From the NCBI GenBank assembly GCA_035578155.1, contig JAPWDM010000002.1, positions 38,987,437 to 39,051,436 on the forward strand: DNA of 64,000 bases, read 5' to 3'. The position numbers and the translations under genes are program-made. The notes beneath the pieces are model-generated. The model had not been told where the DNA came from and did no database searches. It saw only the letters and a program-made list of their open reading frames with translations. Positions 13,323 to 26,375 of the stretch are shown here, piece after piece (the first letter of the stretch is position 1; each line of letters begins with the position of its first letter). The DNA comes from Brachynemurus nebulosus. Taxonomy: Eukaryota > Arthropoda > Insecta > Neuroptera > Myrmeleontidae.

Positions 13323-13740
13323 TTTCATCAACTCTTCAATAATTTTGGACACCCCTCTTTTATTCATAAACAGGCCAGTTTCCATCAACTACATCAATAA
13401 GTAAATAACTCTACCTTTCTCTACCTAAAACTGGTTCTTTTAGTATCATCCAAATTTATTCATTTGCATACAGTTGTACCTAAATAAAATTTACGGATTT
13501 CCCGGTTTACTTTCAACAACATTACACCCCTTCTACATACTTCGTTAACTATAAATCTCATAATTTATTCATTTCTCAACATACTCTGAAGATGATCGTA
13601 AGACTGAAAACGCGTTAAATAAATTATTATTCGTATAGTGAATTTGACAAAGTAATTATAACTTTCAATATTTTTAGTATTTAAGATGAAATTTCACAAA
13701 GTAAATCTGTCAACAGTGAATTATTTAAATATATTTGTTG
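13323..13740 (+). mobile_element. 3' end of the Penelope-like element
   Basis: 'ctgaagatgatcgtaagact' then 'gaaaacgcgttaaat' follows the endonuclease, as in Penelope tails. 'atttcacaaagtaaatctgt' is shared with 62140-62200, which marks a second copy of the same tail. Confidence 0.6.
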
Positions 13741-14385
13741 ATTATTCTCATAATTACGTTTAAAATGGCTACGAAACCCTAATTGTATGTGGTCCATCGC
13801 TTGTTAAGTGTGCTTGTACAAGTAGATAAACTTGATGTTTGCTGCTATATTTATACTATTTTTTGCTAGTATGTTAAAGATTAAACATTTTAAGATTTTG
13901 GCACCAAAACAGAAAAATTGCTAGTAAATTACTTAAATATTGAACCAATAGACATATGGAAAGTCATTAACCGCGTTGAGTTCAATTTTTTGAAACTTTT
14001 TTTTGTTGAACTGTGATTTGGTAAATTATATATGACTAGTTTTTTTTTTAATTTCCTACCATGCCCCCAGATTTTAGGTTAGTATTTCTTTTACTCTAAG
14101 AATTAACTCTTTTTTTTTTCATTAACGCTCCTCCTAATCATTTTGAAATTTTGTATACGTAATGAGATTTACTTATTTATATTATGCAAGATTTTAGATT
14201 TTTAGCTTTAGATTTTACAATTTTCATTGAAATATAACAAAAATTCTCTGTTTTCCGTAAGATTACATGTAGGAACTGTATTATAATAAATTGTTATCAA
14301 CGATGGGCTTCTTAACCCACATGAAACTTAAAGGGGAATTTTTTTATGCTAGCATTTATCGAATTTTGTTGAGTTTCAACTATTT
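13741..14385. other. No recognisable gene
   Basis: AT-rich with several T-tracts. The short frame at 14291-14497 has no supporting feature. Confidence 0.4.
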
Positions 14386-14773
14386 TAATTTCAAATATTA
14401 TCGAGTGCCTGTGAGACACTACTACGTATTACAAACTTTTGTTTGCATTTCAACACACGCAGTATTGATATGTTCACTTATCGTTCAGCTAAACTGAAAC
14501 TTTAAGCACTCCACTGCCTTGGTTAACATGACCAAAAACCACATATGTAAATTAAAAATCACAAAGTGATTGAAAAAATTGTCCGGATCGGCCGGGAATC
14601 GAACCCAGGATCTCCTGGTAACTAGCCAGGCGTGCTAACCTCTACACCAACGATCCTACGCTCGACAAGCGGCCGAGCCGGAACCCATTCAATCACCTAT
14701 GTGTATTAATACTCTCTCTGATTCGAGAAACAGTTACAATTTTAATTTCAAATATTATCGAGTGCCTGTGAGA
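14386..14773. repeat. 34-bp direct duplication flanking the tRNA-like insert
   Basis: 'aatattatcgagtgcctgtg' and its surroundings, about 34 bp in all, occur at 14386-14419 and again near 14740-14773. They bracket about 320 bp that contains the tRNA-like sequence. This could be a long target-site duplication of a SINE-type insertion or a local duplication. Confidence 0.6.
14585..14656 (-). tRNA. tRNA-Thr(AGT)-like sequence, or tRNA-derived SINE head
   Basis: 72 nt on the minus strand fold as a full cloverleaf. The D stem (10-13/22-25), anticodon stem CCTGG/CCAGG and T stem all pair, and the acceptor has 6 of 7 pairs (7:66 is T-C). The loop CTAGTTA places anticodon AGT at 34-36. The A box TGGTGTAGAGG and B box GGTTCGATTCC are consensus, and a T6 terminator follows 8 nt downstream. 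Against a working tRNA are the T at position 37, where a purine is nearly universal, the 7:66 mismatch, and its place inside a duplicated insert. A TATA-less SINE head fits equally well. Confidence 0.5.
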
Positions 14774-15560
14774 GAGTTTCAACTAGTTTTCGTCATTTTG
14801 ATCCTGTAGGGACTCAACATCATTACCAATTATATTAACATATACTTAAAATGTTTAAAATTTCTAACTAAATTTGTTCTAGATATTGTCCCTTCGACCA
14901 TAACTCCCTTCAAAATAAAACAATTATTAATCGTTTTTCATTAATACCCAAAGACAAGTTAAATAAAAATTTTGATAAATGCTTAAAATTTTTGAGCATA
15001 GCTGTACGCGTATGTTTTGAACAAATTTAAAAGAATTTTACACACTAACCTAAATTTTATATATTGACATTATAATTAGCTAAACAATGTCGTGGGGCCT
15101 TCTTTTTAATATATGCATGTATGTGTATAGGTACATATACAGGTACGCACATACATATGTATTTCACACACTTGACGTCGTGGTATCTGAAGAATACCTC
15201 TTCTATACTCTTCTTTATTTTAACAAGTTCTGTTATTAGTAAGAAACGAAGAATACGCGATGAAGAATCCATCCATCGTAAGTTATTAAATCATAAAGAA
15301 AAAAATCATTCATTATTACTTAAAGTATCGAACAATCTAGAATTCTGGATAAATTAAGAACAGTTTCATTAAACAGATTCAAAGTCAAACCGACGCGACG
15401 CTTATCTTATCAAAGTGTGACACTACGAAACTAAACTACAAAACATACGCTTATCAACACTCCCGACAAAAAATATTCTCAAGTTATTGCTTTTCTTATA
15501 ATGACAAAATTTGACAAATAACCCACACAAAATTTTTTTTCTTGTTTGATCTGGGAGTCT
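14774..15560. other. No recognisable gene
   Basis: Unclassified AT-rich sequence. Frames at 15057-15272 (minus) and 15121-15357 (plus) overlap each other and lack support. Confidence 0.35.
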
Positions 15561-15684
15561 AACCCTATTTACTATATATTTTTAGTAACTTCATCCGAAT
15601 CCGAGGTTTGTTTAACTTCATCACATAAAAATTTTTCAATAACCTCAGAAAACCCATAATGTAAGCTATTAAATGCATGTAACA

Positions 15685-15765
15685 ACAACTACGGGCCCCC
15701 TCTTCCGGTCCGGGCCCCGGGGCTGGAACCCCGGCTATCCCACCCTCTCGTCGGGCCTGCACATA
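15685..15765 (-). repeat. GC-rich transposon end fragment
   Basis: On the minus strand it reads 'gtgcaggcccgacgagaggg' followed by 'agccggggttccagccccgg'. The same block recurs, diverged, at about 31625-31655 ('aaccccgactaccccctctt', 'gttgggcctgcaac'). It is probably the terminus of an interspersed element; its class is unknown. Confidence 0.5.
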
Positions 15766-15965
15766 ACTCAATGTACATGAGCCCTAATGACCACGTATGT
15801 CACACATTTAATTTGATATGTACATTATTTTAATAACCACATAGTTTTGGTCATTATAATACCTTTTTCCGCACAATTTTATTGTCTCAAGCACTCGAAA
15901 CATACTTCCTATAAAAACATCTTCATTCTAAAAGTTTATTCTCGTCGACCGTATATTCTAGGCGG

Positions 15966-16065
<100 letters not shown>

Positions 16066-16083
16066 TCTGTCTTTGATTTAACA

Positions 16084-16552
16084 CAGAGGTGGCCAACCCG
16101 CGGCCCGCCTTGAACTTTTTGTTAGCCCGCGAGATTCATTACGCTTATACAAAATATAATTATTTTATAATGGCCAAGGTAGTGAAAACAAATGTATTAA
16201 AAAAAAATTCGTCAAGTGCCTGTTTTTGACACGCACTAAGTAATGTCACCTCAGTGAAAGTGTTAATTTATGATTTTTTGGCTCGTTTTTTAAGTACGGT
16301 GAGAATACAGCCCTCTTGCGTTTATTCATTATGCATGTACAACTCTACAGCCCTCTTGCGTTTATTCAATATGCATGTACAACTCTCTATAATAATGTTT
16401 CCCCCACTATGATCACACAACGATATTAATATGTCATCCTTCGATGACATAAAAAAAAAAAAACATAGGAACACATAATTTTATATGCGGCCCGCGGAGT
16501 TATGATGCGCTTCCAAAGTGGCCCGCAAGATCATTTTGGTTGGCCACCCCTG
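16084..16552. mobile_element. hAT-type MITE with perfect 8-bp duplication
   Basis: Termini CAGAGGTGGCCAACCCGCGG and, reversed, CAGGGGTGGCCAACC enclose 469 bp. The target duplication ATTTAACA is perfect (16076-16083, 16553-16560). An internal 39-bp unit ('cagccctcttgcgtttattc...') is duplicated in tandem at 16309-16387. No coding sequence is visible. Confidence 0.9.
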
Positions 16553-16560
16553 ATTTAACA

Positions 16561-16795
16561 TATAATCTATATAATTAATACTAAAAAAATACATATGTAA
16601 GTTGATTATTTATTATTGTTCCCATAGTTTCCAAGTATGCTTTTGCAAAAATTTGAACATCTTATCACTGACATTATAAATTTAAAAAATTTTTATTACT
16701 TATTTAAATTTTATTTTAATTATTTATGTTAAATTTTACGAGAAAAAATGTACTCGTAGAAAAAGTATAGTGTAAAATACGTGGGAAAAGCTTAT
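16561..16795 (+). repeat. Inverted-pair repeat, left member
   Basis: It matches 22055-22315 in reverse over about 235 bp ('tacatatgtaagttgattat', 'gtaaaatacgtgggaaaagc'). Both members abut hAT-like ends, so the unit may be the flank of an older composite repeat. Confidence 0.7.
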
Positions 16796-17440
16796 TTCTC
16801 ACTCATATGAATTTGTGCACTCGCCCTGCGGGCTCGCGCAACAAACTCATATTCGTGAGACGTAAGCCTCTTTTCTTACTTTTTGTACAATATACAATAT
16901 ACAATATAGCGTTTTTAGCACTTTTTGTACAATATACTATTTAGCGTCCCCAAAACCTTGACGGATCACACATAAGATACCTTAAATCCATTTAAAATTG
17001 TTTAACTTTCTAACATTATTGATTATTAGTGAAAAAATTTTCGAAATCGATCCATTTAAAATTTTTTTCCGTGCATACAAACATACGTATTATGTTATTT
17101 TTTTATACTTGATAATATTATATGATGACATAAATTTCAATTTCGTGTTCATTTAAAATTCAATAAAAGAAAAAAAATATCTTCATTACATAAGCTTAAA
17201 AAATCTGGTTAACTTTAATTTTTCAACTTGAGGCAGAACCATGTTAATTATAATGCAATTAACATGAGACAGAACTTTGTTTATTATAACCCAATACATA
17301 ATATATGTGAATAGATATCACTTGTTTCGTAACAATCGTAAAAAAAATGCGAGTTCTCTATATTTTATAATAAATTGAGACAGAAATATAAATTATTACT
17401 TATTACACTGGCAATGAGAGCAAAGTGGGCCAAAAGTGAA
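16796..17440. other. No recognisable gene
   Basis: AT-rich; a small 'gtacaatatacaatatac' run lies at 16885-16935. Confidence 0.4.
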
Positions 17441-17444
17441 AAAT

Positions 17445-18015
<571 letters not shown>

Positions 18016-18444
18016 TTTTGCAATCTGTTACAAACTAACTTTTTATAGCTATTTATTTTTTGTATATTTTCTTTTTTTGTGCTTTTTTTATTGAAAGTTT
18101 TTTTTTTTCAGTATTACTAAAATCTAGTTTATTTGATCAATTCAATGAAATCGCACATTTATAAGATCGCTTACAGCAACATGTACATATAACATATGAA
18201 CAAGTTATAGTACAGTATTCATTCCACGGTACCGCTAACTTCGTAACGTCAACTACATACAAAACGGGCTATGTATGGAAGCCGACCGTACGTACAGGCT
18301 TCATTACCATCACGATCAGCCCGCGATATAATAATGGAGTGTAAGTGAACCACTATATTTATTGCTTACTTATGATCTATAACATGTGTATAATGGTTAT
18401 TCAATCGTATAATGATTATTGATTTTCTATCCTTAAAGTAATCT

Positions 18445-18690
18445 ATTAGCGAATTTCCAGAATGGAATTCAGCTATTACAGCCACTGTCATGACGCGACT
18501 TGAGCACGGGACTATGGCAGAAATTTGTTTTGAGGTTCCCAGAAACCTCATAAAAAGAGGTCCATAGAAATTACATAAAAAAGGTTTTTAAACCATCATT
18601 CTATGTAAACTTGTTTCCGAGAAAAACGAATTTTTATAAACAGAAATTCGCTATGTTGTGCAGGATGCTGCAACAGGGGTATTTTTTTCT
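18445..18690 (-). repeat. Family A repeat, internally deleted copy
   Basis: Both ends are present in reverse orientation ('tagcgaatttccagaatgga' to 'atgctgcaacaggggtattt'), but the (TA)n core and most of the middle are missing. Confidence 0.8.
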
Positions 18691-18936
18691 TTTACATAAT
18701 AATGGCAAAATTTATCATTGAAAAGGATCATTCTCAAGTCCGTATGTTCATAACGGATGTTTCTAGCCGTATTATTAGACATAATAATGGAAAAAATGAA
18801 AATATAAAAGCTAGAAAATATACGGAAGTAATAGTACAACAACGTAAAATCACTTTTTGACTCTAGTATCTTATTCCCATCGTTTTCCTATGAGTAACTT
18901 TGACAGGACAGACCGAAGGTGGATATTTGCTTGTGA

Positions 18937-19492
18937 TTGGTGCGTTCAGGTGGCGTGATAATATGGGTATCCCATCTTACGTCTTACCTTGTCTGGCTCC
19001 ACCTTCCTCCACTAATAGTTTTCCTGATATATTAACTAAAACATACTCATATTTTTCGAATTTTCATCCAAACGAAACTATAAAAGACTTTTAAAAACAC
19101 CACCTTTTGCTAGAATGACTCAGGCTTTCAACTCAGGCTTTCAACTCAAGTTTCTACAGTTATCATACATAGTTTCAAAGTAAATATAAGTAAATACGTT
19201 TACCATGTCATCAAGTTAGATATGGTGCGTTCAGGTGGCGTGATAATATGGGTATCCCATCTTACGTCTTACCTTGTCTGGCTCCACCTTCCTCCACTAA
19301 TAGTTTTCCTGATATATTAACTAAAACATACTCATATTTTTCGAATTTTCATCCAAACGAAACTATAAAAGACTTTTAAAAACACCACCTTTTGCTAGAA
19401 TGACTCAGGCTTTCAACTCAAGTTTCTACAGTTATCATACATAGTTTCAAAGTAAATATAAGTAAATACGTTTACCACCATGTCATCAAGTT

Positions 19493-19499
<7 letters not shown>
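18937..19499 (+). repeat. Tandem direct duplication of about 285 bp
   Basis: 18937-19222 and 19224-19499 are near-identical ('ggtgcgttcaggtggcgtga' to 'catgtcatcaagttagata'). The first copy has one extra 'aactcaggctttc' and the second an extra 'acc'. A further inverted piece of the unit's end ('tctaacttgatgacatggta') lies beyond the (TA)n at 19552-19590. Confidence 0.9.
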
Positions 19500-19762
<263 letters not shown>

Positions 19763-20301
19763 AAATTCAAAAACTAGTTAGGCTTAGTTTTCCCATGGAG
19801 GTAGTAATCTGAGTTAATGTCTCTTTCAGACTTCTTGTATATAAAAGACGTACAGGCATTTAGCTGATTTCAAATCTATAACATACTAGTTCGAGAAAAG
19901 GTGTACGCTATATAAACAGCTTTAGTACTAATAAAACTTTGTGACATCATCAACTCGAACATAAAATATAAACAAAAAAACGCCGTGAGCAGTGGGGCCC
20001 CATCACGGAAGTTGAATTTTTCCCTTCATCTTCAGTATTGAATGTCTACAAGCGAAATGTGATTGAAAGTCTACAAGCGATTTGTCATTTTGGTGGTTTC
20101 AAAACTGATGATAGTGTCCGGCTGATCAGGGCTTTAAAAAAAGATTTTAAGTTTTTAAGGACTGAATCTCAGTAAATTTCAATTTGGTGTAGATAGCAGT
20201 TAGCAGGAAAAAAGCCAACACAATTCGTACGAGGCCATCCCTACCCATTCTTATCCTCCAATTTCCTTTGTGTTTTATTTTCGAATATTAAAAAAGGACC
20301 T

Positions 20302-20501
20302 GACCCCGAGCTGGTCTAGTGGTTAGCAACTCCGCTCTTGACTGATAAGATCGTGAGTTCGGAACCGGCCGGGGGAGATACATCATCATCAAACTGCCAT
20401 ACCACACCAGTCATCTATAGCACAGCAACACCAAAAGCAATAGTACAACATATACCAAACGATGCATATCACCTTAGTTGTGGCGCATCTAAACAATAAT
20501 A
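20302..20501 (+). mobile_element. tRNA-derived SINE with target duplication
   Basis: The A box TGGTCTAGTGGTTAGC and the B box GAGTTCGGAACC are tRNA-like, followed by an unrelated body and an AATAATAA tail. The target duplication AAAAAAGGACCT (20290-20301, 20502-20513) is perfect. Other family B copies show the uninterrupted site. Confidence 0.9.
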
Positions 20502-21696
20502 AAAAAAGGACCTTAAATAGTAAATTGGAAAGCCTTTATGAAGATATTTTTTCTTTCCAAAAAAATCCAAATTTCTATTTCATAAATAATAAAAATCCCA
20601 AATTCCTACTTTAAAAATAAACAGTGACATTAATAACATTTTTAAATTATCTAATATTTGTGTATTGCATTTTTTATAAAAGTAAGTTCATTTTTTTTAA
20701 ATTTTTAAAATTTACTATTCGCCTACTTGTATTTAGAATAAAAATAATGCATTTAAAACACATTTAACAATACCATGAATTCCGATGTAAAAATGGGTGA
20801 AGTGGAGGGGGGGGAATTAATGTGAAATCCCTAAAAGGTACTAGCTGGATACTAACTCAATACACGTATAAAATTTCAGCCCTCTAGGTTTCCTTAGGGA
20901 GTCTCTAGACGTGTTAGAAAAGAAGCAAAAAAATCAAGGAAATATTGGCGTAAAAATCGTGAGGGTAAGGGTTAAAAGTTGAAACTTCCAAAAAGCAGTG
21001 GCTAGCTATTAACTTAACCTGTACACAAAATTTCAGCCCTCTAGGTTTATTTGGGGAGATTTTGACCCGAACGAAACTGTTAAAAAACAAGAAAAATCAT
21101 GTTCTTTCTGGTATAAAAATGGTGGGGGTAAGGGTTAAAAGCTGAGACCCCAGGAGGCACCCCCTTGATACTAACTCAATCCGAATACAAAATTTCAGCC
21201 CTCTATGTTTATTTGGGTGACCTGTGCGAGTGGTATATAGAAACTTCGAAGACGTCATAAAAGCATGAAATTGTAGCTTAAAAAAGAGGGGGGTGGGTGT
21301 AAAATATTAAAACTTCCAAAAAGCACAACCTAGGTACGAACTTTATCGACGCACCAAATTTCTACCTTCTGCGTTAATTCTGGGGCGCTGTGGGCGTGTT
21401 AGATCCAGTCAAAATACTTTTTTCCCCCTCTACTCCCTCCAAGTCATCCTACGAAAGCTAAATTTTGGATATGTTGTAGATAATTGCCTAAAACATTATT
21501 TCCAGCCGGTTTGGAAAAGTTTTATTGTTTTACCGTCCCCCACCACCCCCTTAAATGTTGGGTCGGATCCAAAATTTGCCCAAAATTTAACCTCACTTTG
21601 ATAGTATTGTTGCGCATGCATCGGAATGAGCCCTACTTACCAAATTTCAGCTCCTAACTTGGATAGGGGGGCCCTACACATATTAAAAGGTAGCGG

Positions 21697-21701
<5 letters not shown>

Positions 21702-21769
<68 letters not shown>

Positions 21770-21791
21770 CATATATATATATATATATATA
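21702..21791. repeat. (TA)n microsatellite of family B
   Basis: A TA run near the 3' end of family B, in the same place as in copy 4. Confidence 0.95.
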
Positions 21792-22054
21792 ACATTTCAA
21801 TCGTGTTCTACGGGTCCGAAAACGGATAGCGTCCCAGCTCTCACCTCTCGCCCTTCTTATGGTATAGGCTGTATAAGTCTAATTTATAAGTCTAATTTCT
21901 TCAAGGAAAAATTCGACTAAAAATATGCAGTGTAAAACTATAGACTTTGATGGTCACTTTTAACTTTTTTTAAAAACTGAAATATAAAATCAAATATTTA
22001 ACTCTGAAAGACAAGGAAGAATAGGAAATCTTCAATGATTACAAAAATAGTATA

Positions 22055-22315
22055 TTGTACAATAAGCTTTTCCCACGTATTTTACACTATACTTTTTCTA
22101 GGAGCACATTTTTTTTCGTAAAATTTAACATAAATAATTAAAATAACATTAAAATAACATTTAAATAAGTAGTAAAAATTTTTTAAATTTATAATATCAG
22201 TGGTAAGATGTTCAGATTTTTGCTAAAGCATACTTTGAAACTATGGAAACAATAATAAATAATCAACATACATATGTACATTTTTAGAATTACACATGAC
22301 ATTATATATTAAATC
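22055..22315 (-). repeat. Inverted-pair repeat, right member
   Basis: Reverse copy of 16561-16795, 5.4 kb away. It is followed at about 22315 by CAGACATAGCCAACTTTTT, a decayed hAT-like terminus. Confidence 0.7.
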
Positions 22316-23784
22316 AGACATAGCCAACTTTTTTATTTTATTAAGCCGTGCGAAATCATTTCCCACGGCTATTTCCACGCAGTGTGGGCAATTGTTAATT
22401 TTTACATACAGTTAGCCGTGCACAAAATGTTACTTTTAATAGTAGGAGTAGAAAAAATATTTTATAATACTTATTTCTTCATTTATTAAGAATAATTATC
22501 AAAAATTTTAATTAGAATAAAAAATTTTTGTGAAGATTCATGTTGATTAGAAAGCCTATTTTGCTTAAGAAAATGAATGTATGTACATATAGCAAAGTTT
22601 AGGTACACGTACTCTTATGGAAAGTATGTATTCCAATGAGAAATGATGTTAAAAACTTGAAATTTTACATGTAGGTCACAGTAGAGCATATAAAGCTAAA
22701 AATGGTGAAGAGATGCGTTGTTGGGAAAATATTTAATTCTTGCAGTAAATAAATTGTTAATCTAAATTCTGACAATATCCGACGTCACATTAATTGAAGC
22801 GTGGCAAGTGATTCAAAAATGAAATAAAGTTACATACAAGAATACCTTAAAAAAATCGCTGTTCAGGTCAAGAAAATTTCCAATAGTTACCGACTTCAAA
22901 TAAACCGAACTTCTTTAGTTAAGTACAAGAAAATAAATTTGGCTTAATGATTGACATTTTGTCTTATAATTAAAAAAAAAATGATATTTCATACATACTT
23001 ATGTGAGGTATATGAACTCTTACTGTATCAAAAAAAAAAGAAAAAAAATTATTATGAAATCACCAAAAAACATAATTTTGTAATATTATAATTAAAATTA
23101 ATTAAACATACATTTACACACATGTAAGATATATCAAAAATTGATATTAAGATTATTAAAAAGAAAAGTAAATATTATGATTTAAAAATTAATTTACTTA
23201 AAAAAATAATTATTCCATATTTGTTTGTTTTTAATTTCACTTGTTTGTTTGTATGTTTCGATTCGGTTGATTGTACATTGTTTCTGTAGCATACCAAAAC
23301 CAAAGTATTGTTATTTTATTATAATATTTTTTCAATTAACTTTAAAAGTGATAATACAATTAAATCAGATGTTTGGTTTATTTTTTATTAAGTGATAGGC
23401 ACTCTCTCGTCTTATTACAAGACCAGTTTTGAAATTGACAAAATTTCGTAATGGCCATTGTTTAAAATTAATTTATTGCCAGTTTTATTTAAAATACTAG
23501 CAATCCACTCTGGCTTTGTTCAAGTGTCATAATTTTTGCCACAATCTCCGCTGTAAGTCAAAAAACAATCGAACAGCACATTACAAACATTGCAATACTT
23601 TACAAAATCATATAATTATCTTTTTAAAATTATATATAGTCTATGTCCACCTAGAATAGTTTAGTTTTCAAACAAAGAAAAAATTTCCAGAATTAGTGTA
23701 GAAATTTTTAAATTTCCTTTACATAGGCATATTTACAGGGAGGCTAATTGTAAGTGGACTATCGCATACGTAAACATTTCTAAA
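22316..23784. other. No gene; relic hAT-like end then unique AT-rich sequence
   Basis: 22316-22440 carries 'agccgtgcgaaatcatttcc' style text typical of a decayed hAT element. The rest shows nothing I can name. Confidence 0.35.
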
Positions 23785-24560
23785 AGGAATTTCAGGGAAA
23801 GGCTCAGATTACCCTAATTCAACCAATCACTCTAATTTATATCACTTCTATAAAGCTTGATTTGAGAAGAAAATTTTTTTTAAGGTGAATCGATCAGTAC
23901 TGACAAATTTGTGACAAATGAATTACTAAATCTATTTTTTTCTCTATAAATAAATATAATTTATGTGTAGAAAAATAAAGTTAAATTTTATAATACATGT
24001 AACAGTATTACTAATTGATTATTGTTCAATCTTCTAATTTTAATAATTTTAAAAGTAATGAATTTGACTCTGGTGGTGACGTGTAAGCACACATAATAAC
24101 TAACACGTACACAAATATATTATGGGTGTATTAGTATAAAATGACATTTTTATGGTTTTTTTTTTTCTATTATTACAATAACTAAACGTCCAATATTAAA
24201 CAAAATAGTTTTTTAATGATTAAAAGAAAATTATTTTCAGTTTTTTAAATCTTAAAATTGGTTTTTAATGGTACAACTTACTAAAATACATACCACTGAT
24301 TCACCTCTAATCATTCTTTGGCATTTGCTCGTACGTTAAAAATTCTAATTTTGAAAATTTATTTCTTCTAAACTACACGTCAGAAATTATTCAAAGTAGT
24401 GTCAGTGAATGCATCATATCTTTCTCTATAATATACTAAAATTTCAAATTCTAAACTTGGAAAATTTCAAGTGATCGCTTCACCTTAATGATGTCAAGCT
24501 TACTAAAATTTTAATGCCTTAAAAACTGCAGATAAAATGATATACCTAATAATAAAACTT
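23785..24560 (+). repeat. Older repeat interrupted by a TTAA MITE
   Basis: 'cagattaccctaattca', 'aagcttgatttgagaa' and 'aatgccttaaaaac' match 61130-61260, where no MITE is present. The two sequences are paralogous filled and empty sites. Confidence 0.75.
23880..24488. mobile_element. piggyBac-like MITE (TTAA), copy 2
   Basis: Same ends as copy 1 (one base change: TGATCGCTTCACCTTAA), 609 bp, TTAA on both sides. It carries an extra block of roughly 40 bp near 24215 compared with copy 1. The paralogous empty site at 61207-61210 has a single TTAA. Confidence 0.9.
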
Positions 24561-24837
24561 TTCCAACCAGTCATATTCCAACCAGTCCTACAACGAATTT
24601 CCTTTTTGAAGTTCAGGTACTGTTTCTGCTAGATTTTTGTGTTCCCGTAATTACCCAGCGGTAATTACCGGAAAAGTAGTCAAGAAATTCCATCACGTCA
24701 GAATTTTGAGGAAGAAAAATTTTTATTTTTTCATTATTTTTTCGATATTAATTTAGTTTAAAGGTGAAGTACGTTTAGTCAGACTGAAAAATACCATAAA
24801 AAATGAAGTTTGTCTGATTGTAATTGGTCATTTCCCT

Positions 24838-25680
24838 ATGAATTGTATAAAAAGCAACACAGGCAGTCCTGGGGATTGCCGACAAAATCAAAAACTTAAA
24901 ATACTTTCAATGTTATTAGGACAGCAAAGTGGTTATATAAAATATCCATTTTTTTGTGTGAATGGAATAGCAACAACAGAACAAAATATTATAGAAGAGA
25001 ATAACCAGCAAGAATTAATTTGGCGTCAGAAAGTAAAAATATAGTTCAACAGAAGTTAGTCCTACTTGAGAAAATCTTACTACTCCCTTTGCACATAATG
25101 CTTAGTCTTACGAAAAATTTGTGAAGGTTTAGATTCATGGTTTGTGATAGGCGAACTAAGGCGATGAATGAATTCAAATATTTACAAACAGTATTCATCT
25201 TTGTCTGAAACTAAACTGAAGGTTTTCTTGTTGGACCCGAGATGCGAAAACTATAATAAAAGGTAAAAACTTCGATGGAAAACGGACCCGTATAGAATTG
25301 GCAACATGGGTATTGTTGAACAAAGTTATGAAAAACTTCTTGGAAAGTCATAAAAGTTCCAATTATGAAAATATTATAAAAAACATGCTCCAAAATTTTT
25401 AAAGATAACGTTGCCTCATGAGTCTCTTAGTTCATTTTTTCCTTCATTTGCATTTGAACTACTTTCCTGAAGACTTAGGAGCAGTTAGTAAAGAATAAGA
25501 GGAAAGATTTTACCAGGATATAAAGGAAATGGAGCGAAAATGCCAACGAAAGCGGAATATTAACATAATGGGCGATTACTGCTGAATGATGAAACGTCAT
25601 GATCCAAACCGGGCTCCAAGCTTTGTAGAAAAAAAAGGAAAGGTTCCACAAGCCTCTGTAGTATTTTAAAACATTCACCT
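24838..25680 (+). pseudogene. Decayed copy of a multicopy arthropod (probably transposon-borne) protein
   Basis: Fragments in three frames match, in order, a protein family I know from many arthropod genomes as uncharacterised multicopy proteins. 24885-24960 gives 'LKILSMLLGQQSGYIKYPF'. About 25205-25250 gives 'EGFLVGPEMRKL'. About 25330-25400 gives a 'KVPIMKIL'-type stretch. About 25425-25660 gives 'LNYFPEDLGAVSKE', then 'RFYQDIKEMERK', 'NIMGDYC' and 'MMKRHDPN'. In-frame stops and frame changes are frequent, so it makes no protein. I cannot state a biochemical function for the family. Its copy number suggests carriage by a mobile element. The short open frame 24838-25044 is only its first readable piece. 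Confidence 0.75.
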
Positions 25681-26044
25681 TGACATAAACACCTTGACAT
25701 AAACTAATCGTTAAATAAAAATAATTCTAGCTGTTCAATTACTTCTGAATTTTTTTTTCTTGAATACCCGAATTTTTACATGATTTTTATAAGTACGTAT
25801 TGTGAAAAATTCTGATGTGATAGAAAAAAACCGATTGCAGATTCATCATTAGGAGGTCCCAAAACCCAATAAAACAGCACTGAAGTCCAAAAAGGAAAAA
25901 TAAATTTCTAATTTGTAGGTCTGTGACATTAGCCCAGCAGAAAAAATTGTTTAAAACGCTTTAAAGCAAAATGGCTATTTACTAAAAATAAAAAAATAAA
26001 AAAGAGTATAAAAAACAAAATATCACTTTACACATACAGTTGAA

Positions 26045-26375
26045 TTTTTATATTTAGACAATGACGTAATAAATTAGCACAACCCTTCAGAGCCACGTCA
26101 TATGGATTTTAAGCCAATCATTGAATACAAAATTTTTAATACTCCTTCAAAAATTCCGTCTCGATTCAACATTACGAATTAGAAAAAGATAATATAATAA
26201 TTTAATCCAATCTAATTTAAAAAAAAAAAAAACAATTGAAATATGAATGATAACAATATAAATAACTTACAATATAAAGATGCGACTTACGTCGTTATCT
26301 ATTTTTAATAACACTCCAGAAGAAGACGTAATTATAATGAATTGTCTGCCAAAAGTTGCTCTTAATAAGATTTTC
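26045..26375 (+). repeat. Distant inverted repeat, left arm
   Basis: About 330 bp, from 'tagacaatgacgtaataaat' to 'gccaaaagttgctcttaata', match 31888-32195 in reverse, with many substitutions. No gene is seen in it. Confidence 0.8.

Larger units (their letters stand above)
19981..21925 (+). repeat. Family B repeat, copy 2 (near full length)
   Basis: It runs from CGCCGTGAGCAGTGG to 'gaaaaattcgactaa'. It holds four or five diverged modules about 160 bp apart, each with a version of 'aaatttcagccctctaggtt', then (TA)n at 21702-21764 and a conserved 3' block ('cgtgttctacgggtccgaaa'). A SINE is inserted at 20302-20501. It is non-coding. Confidence 0.85.
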
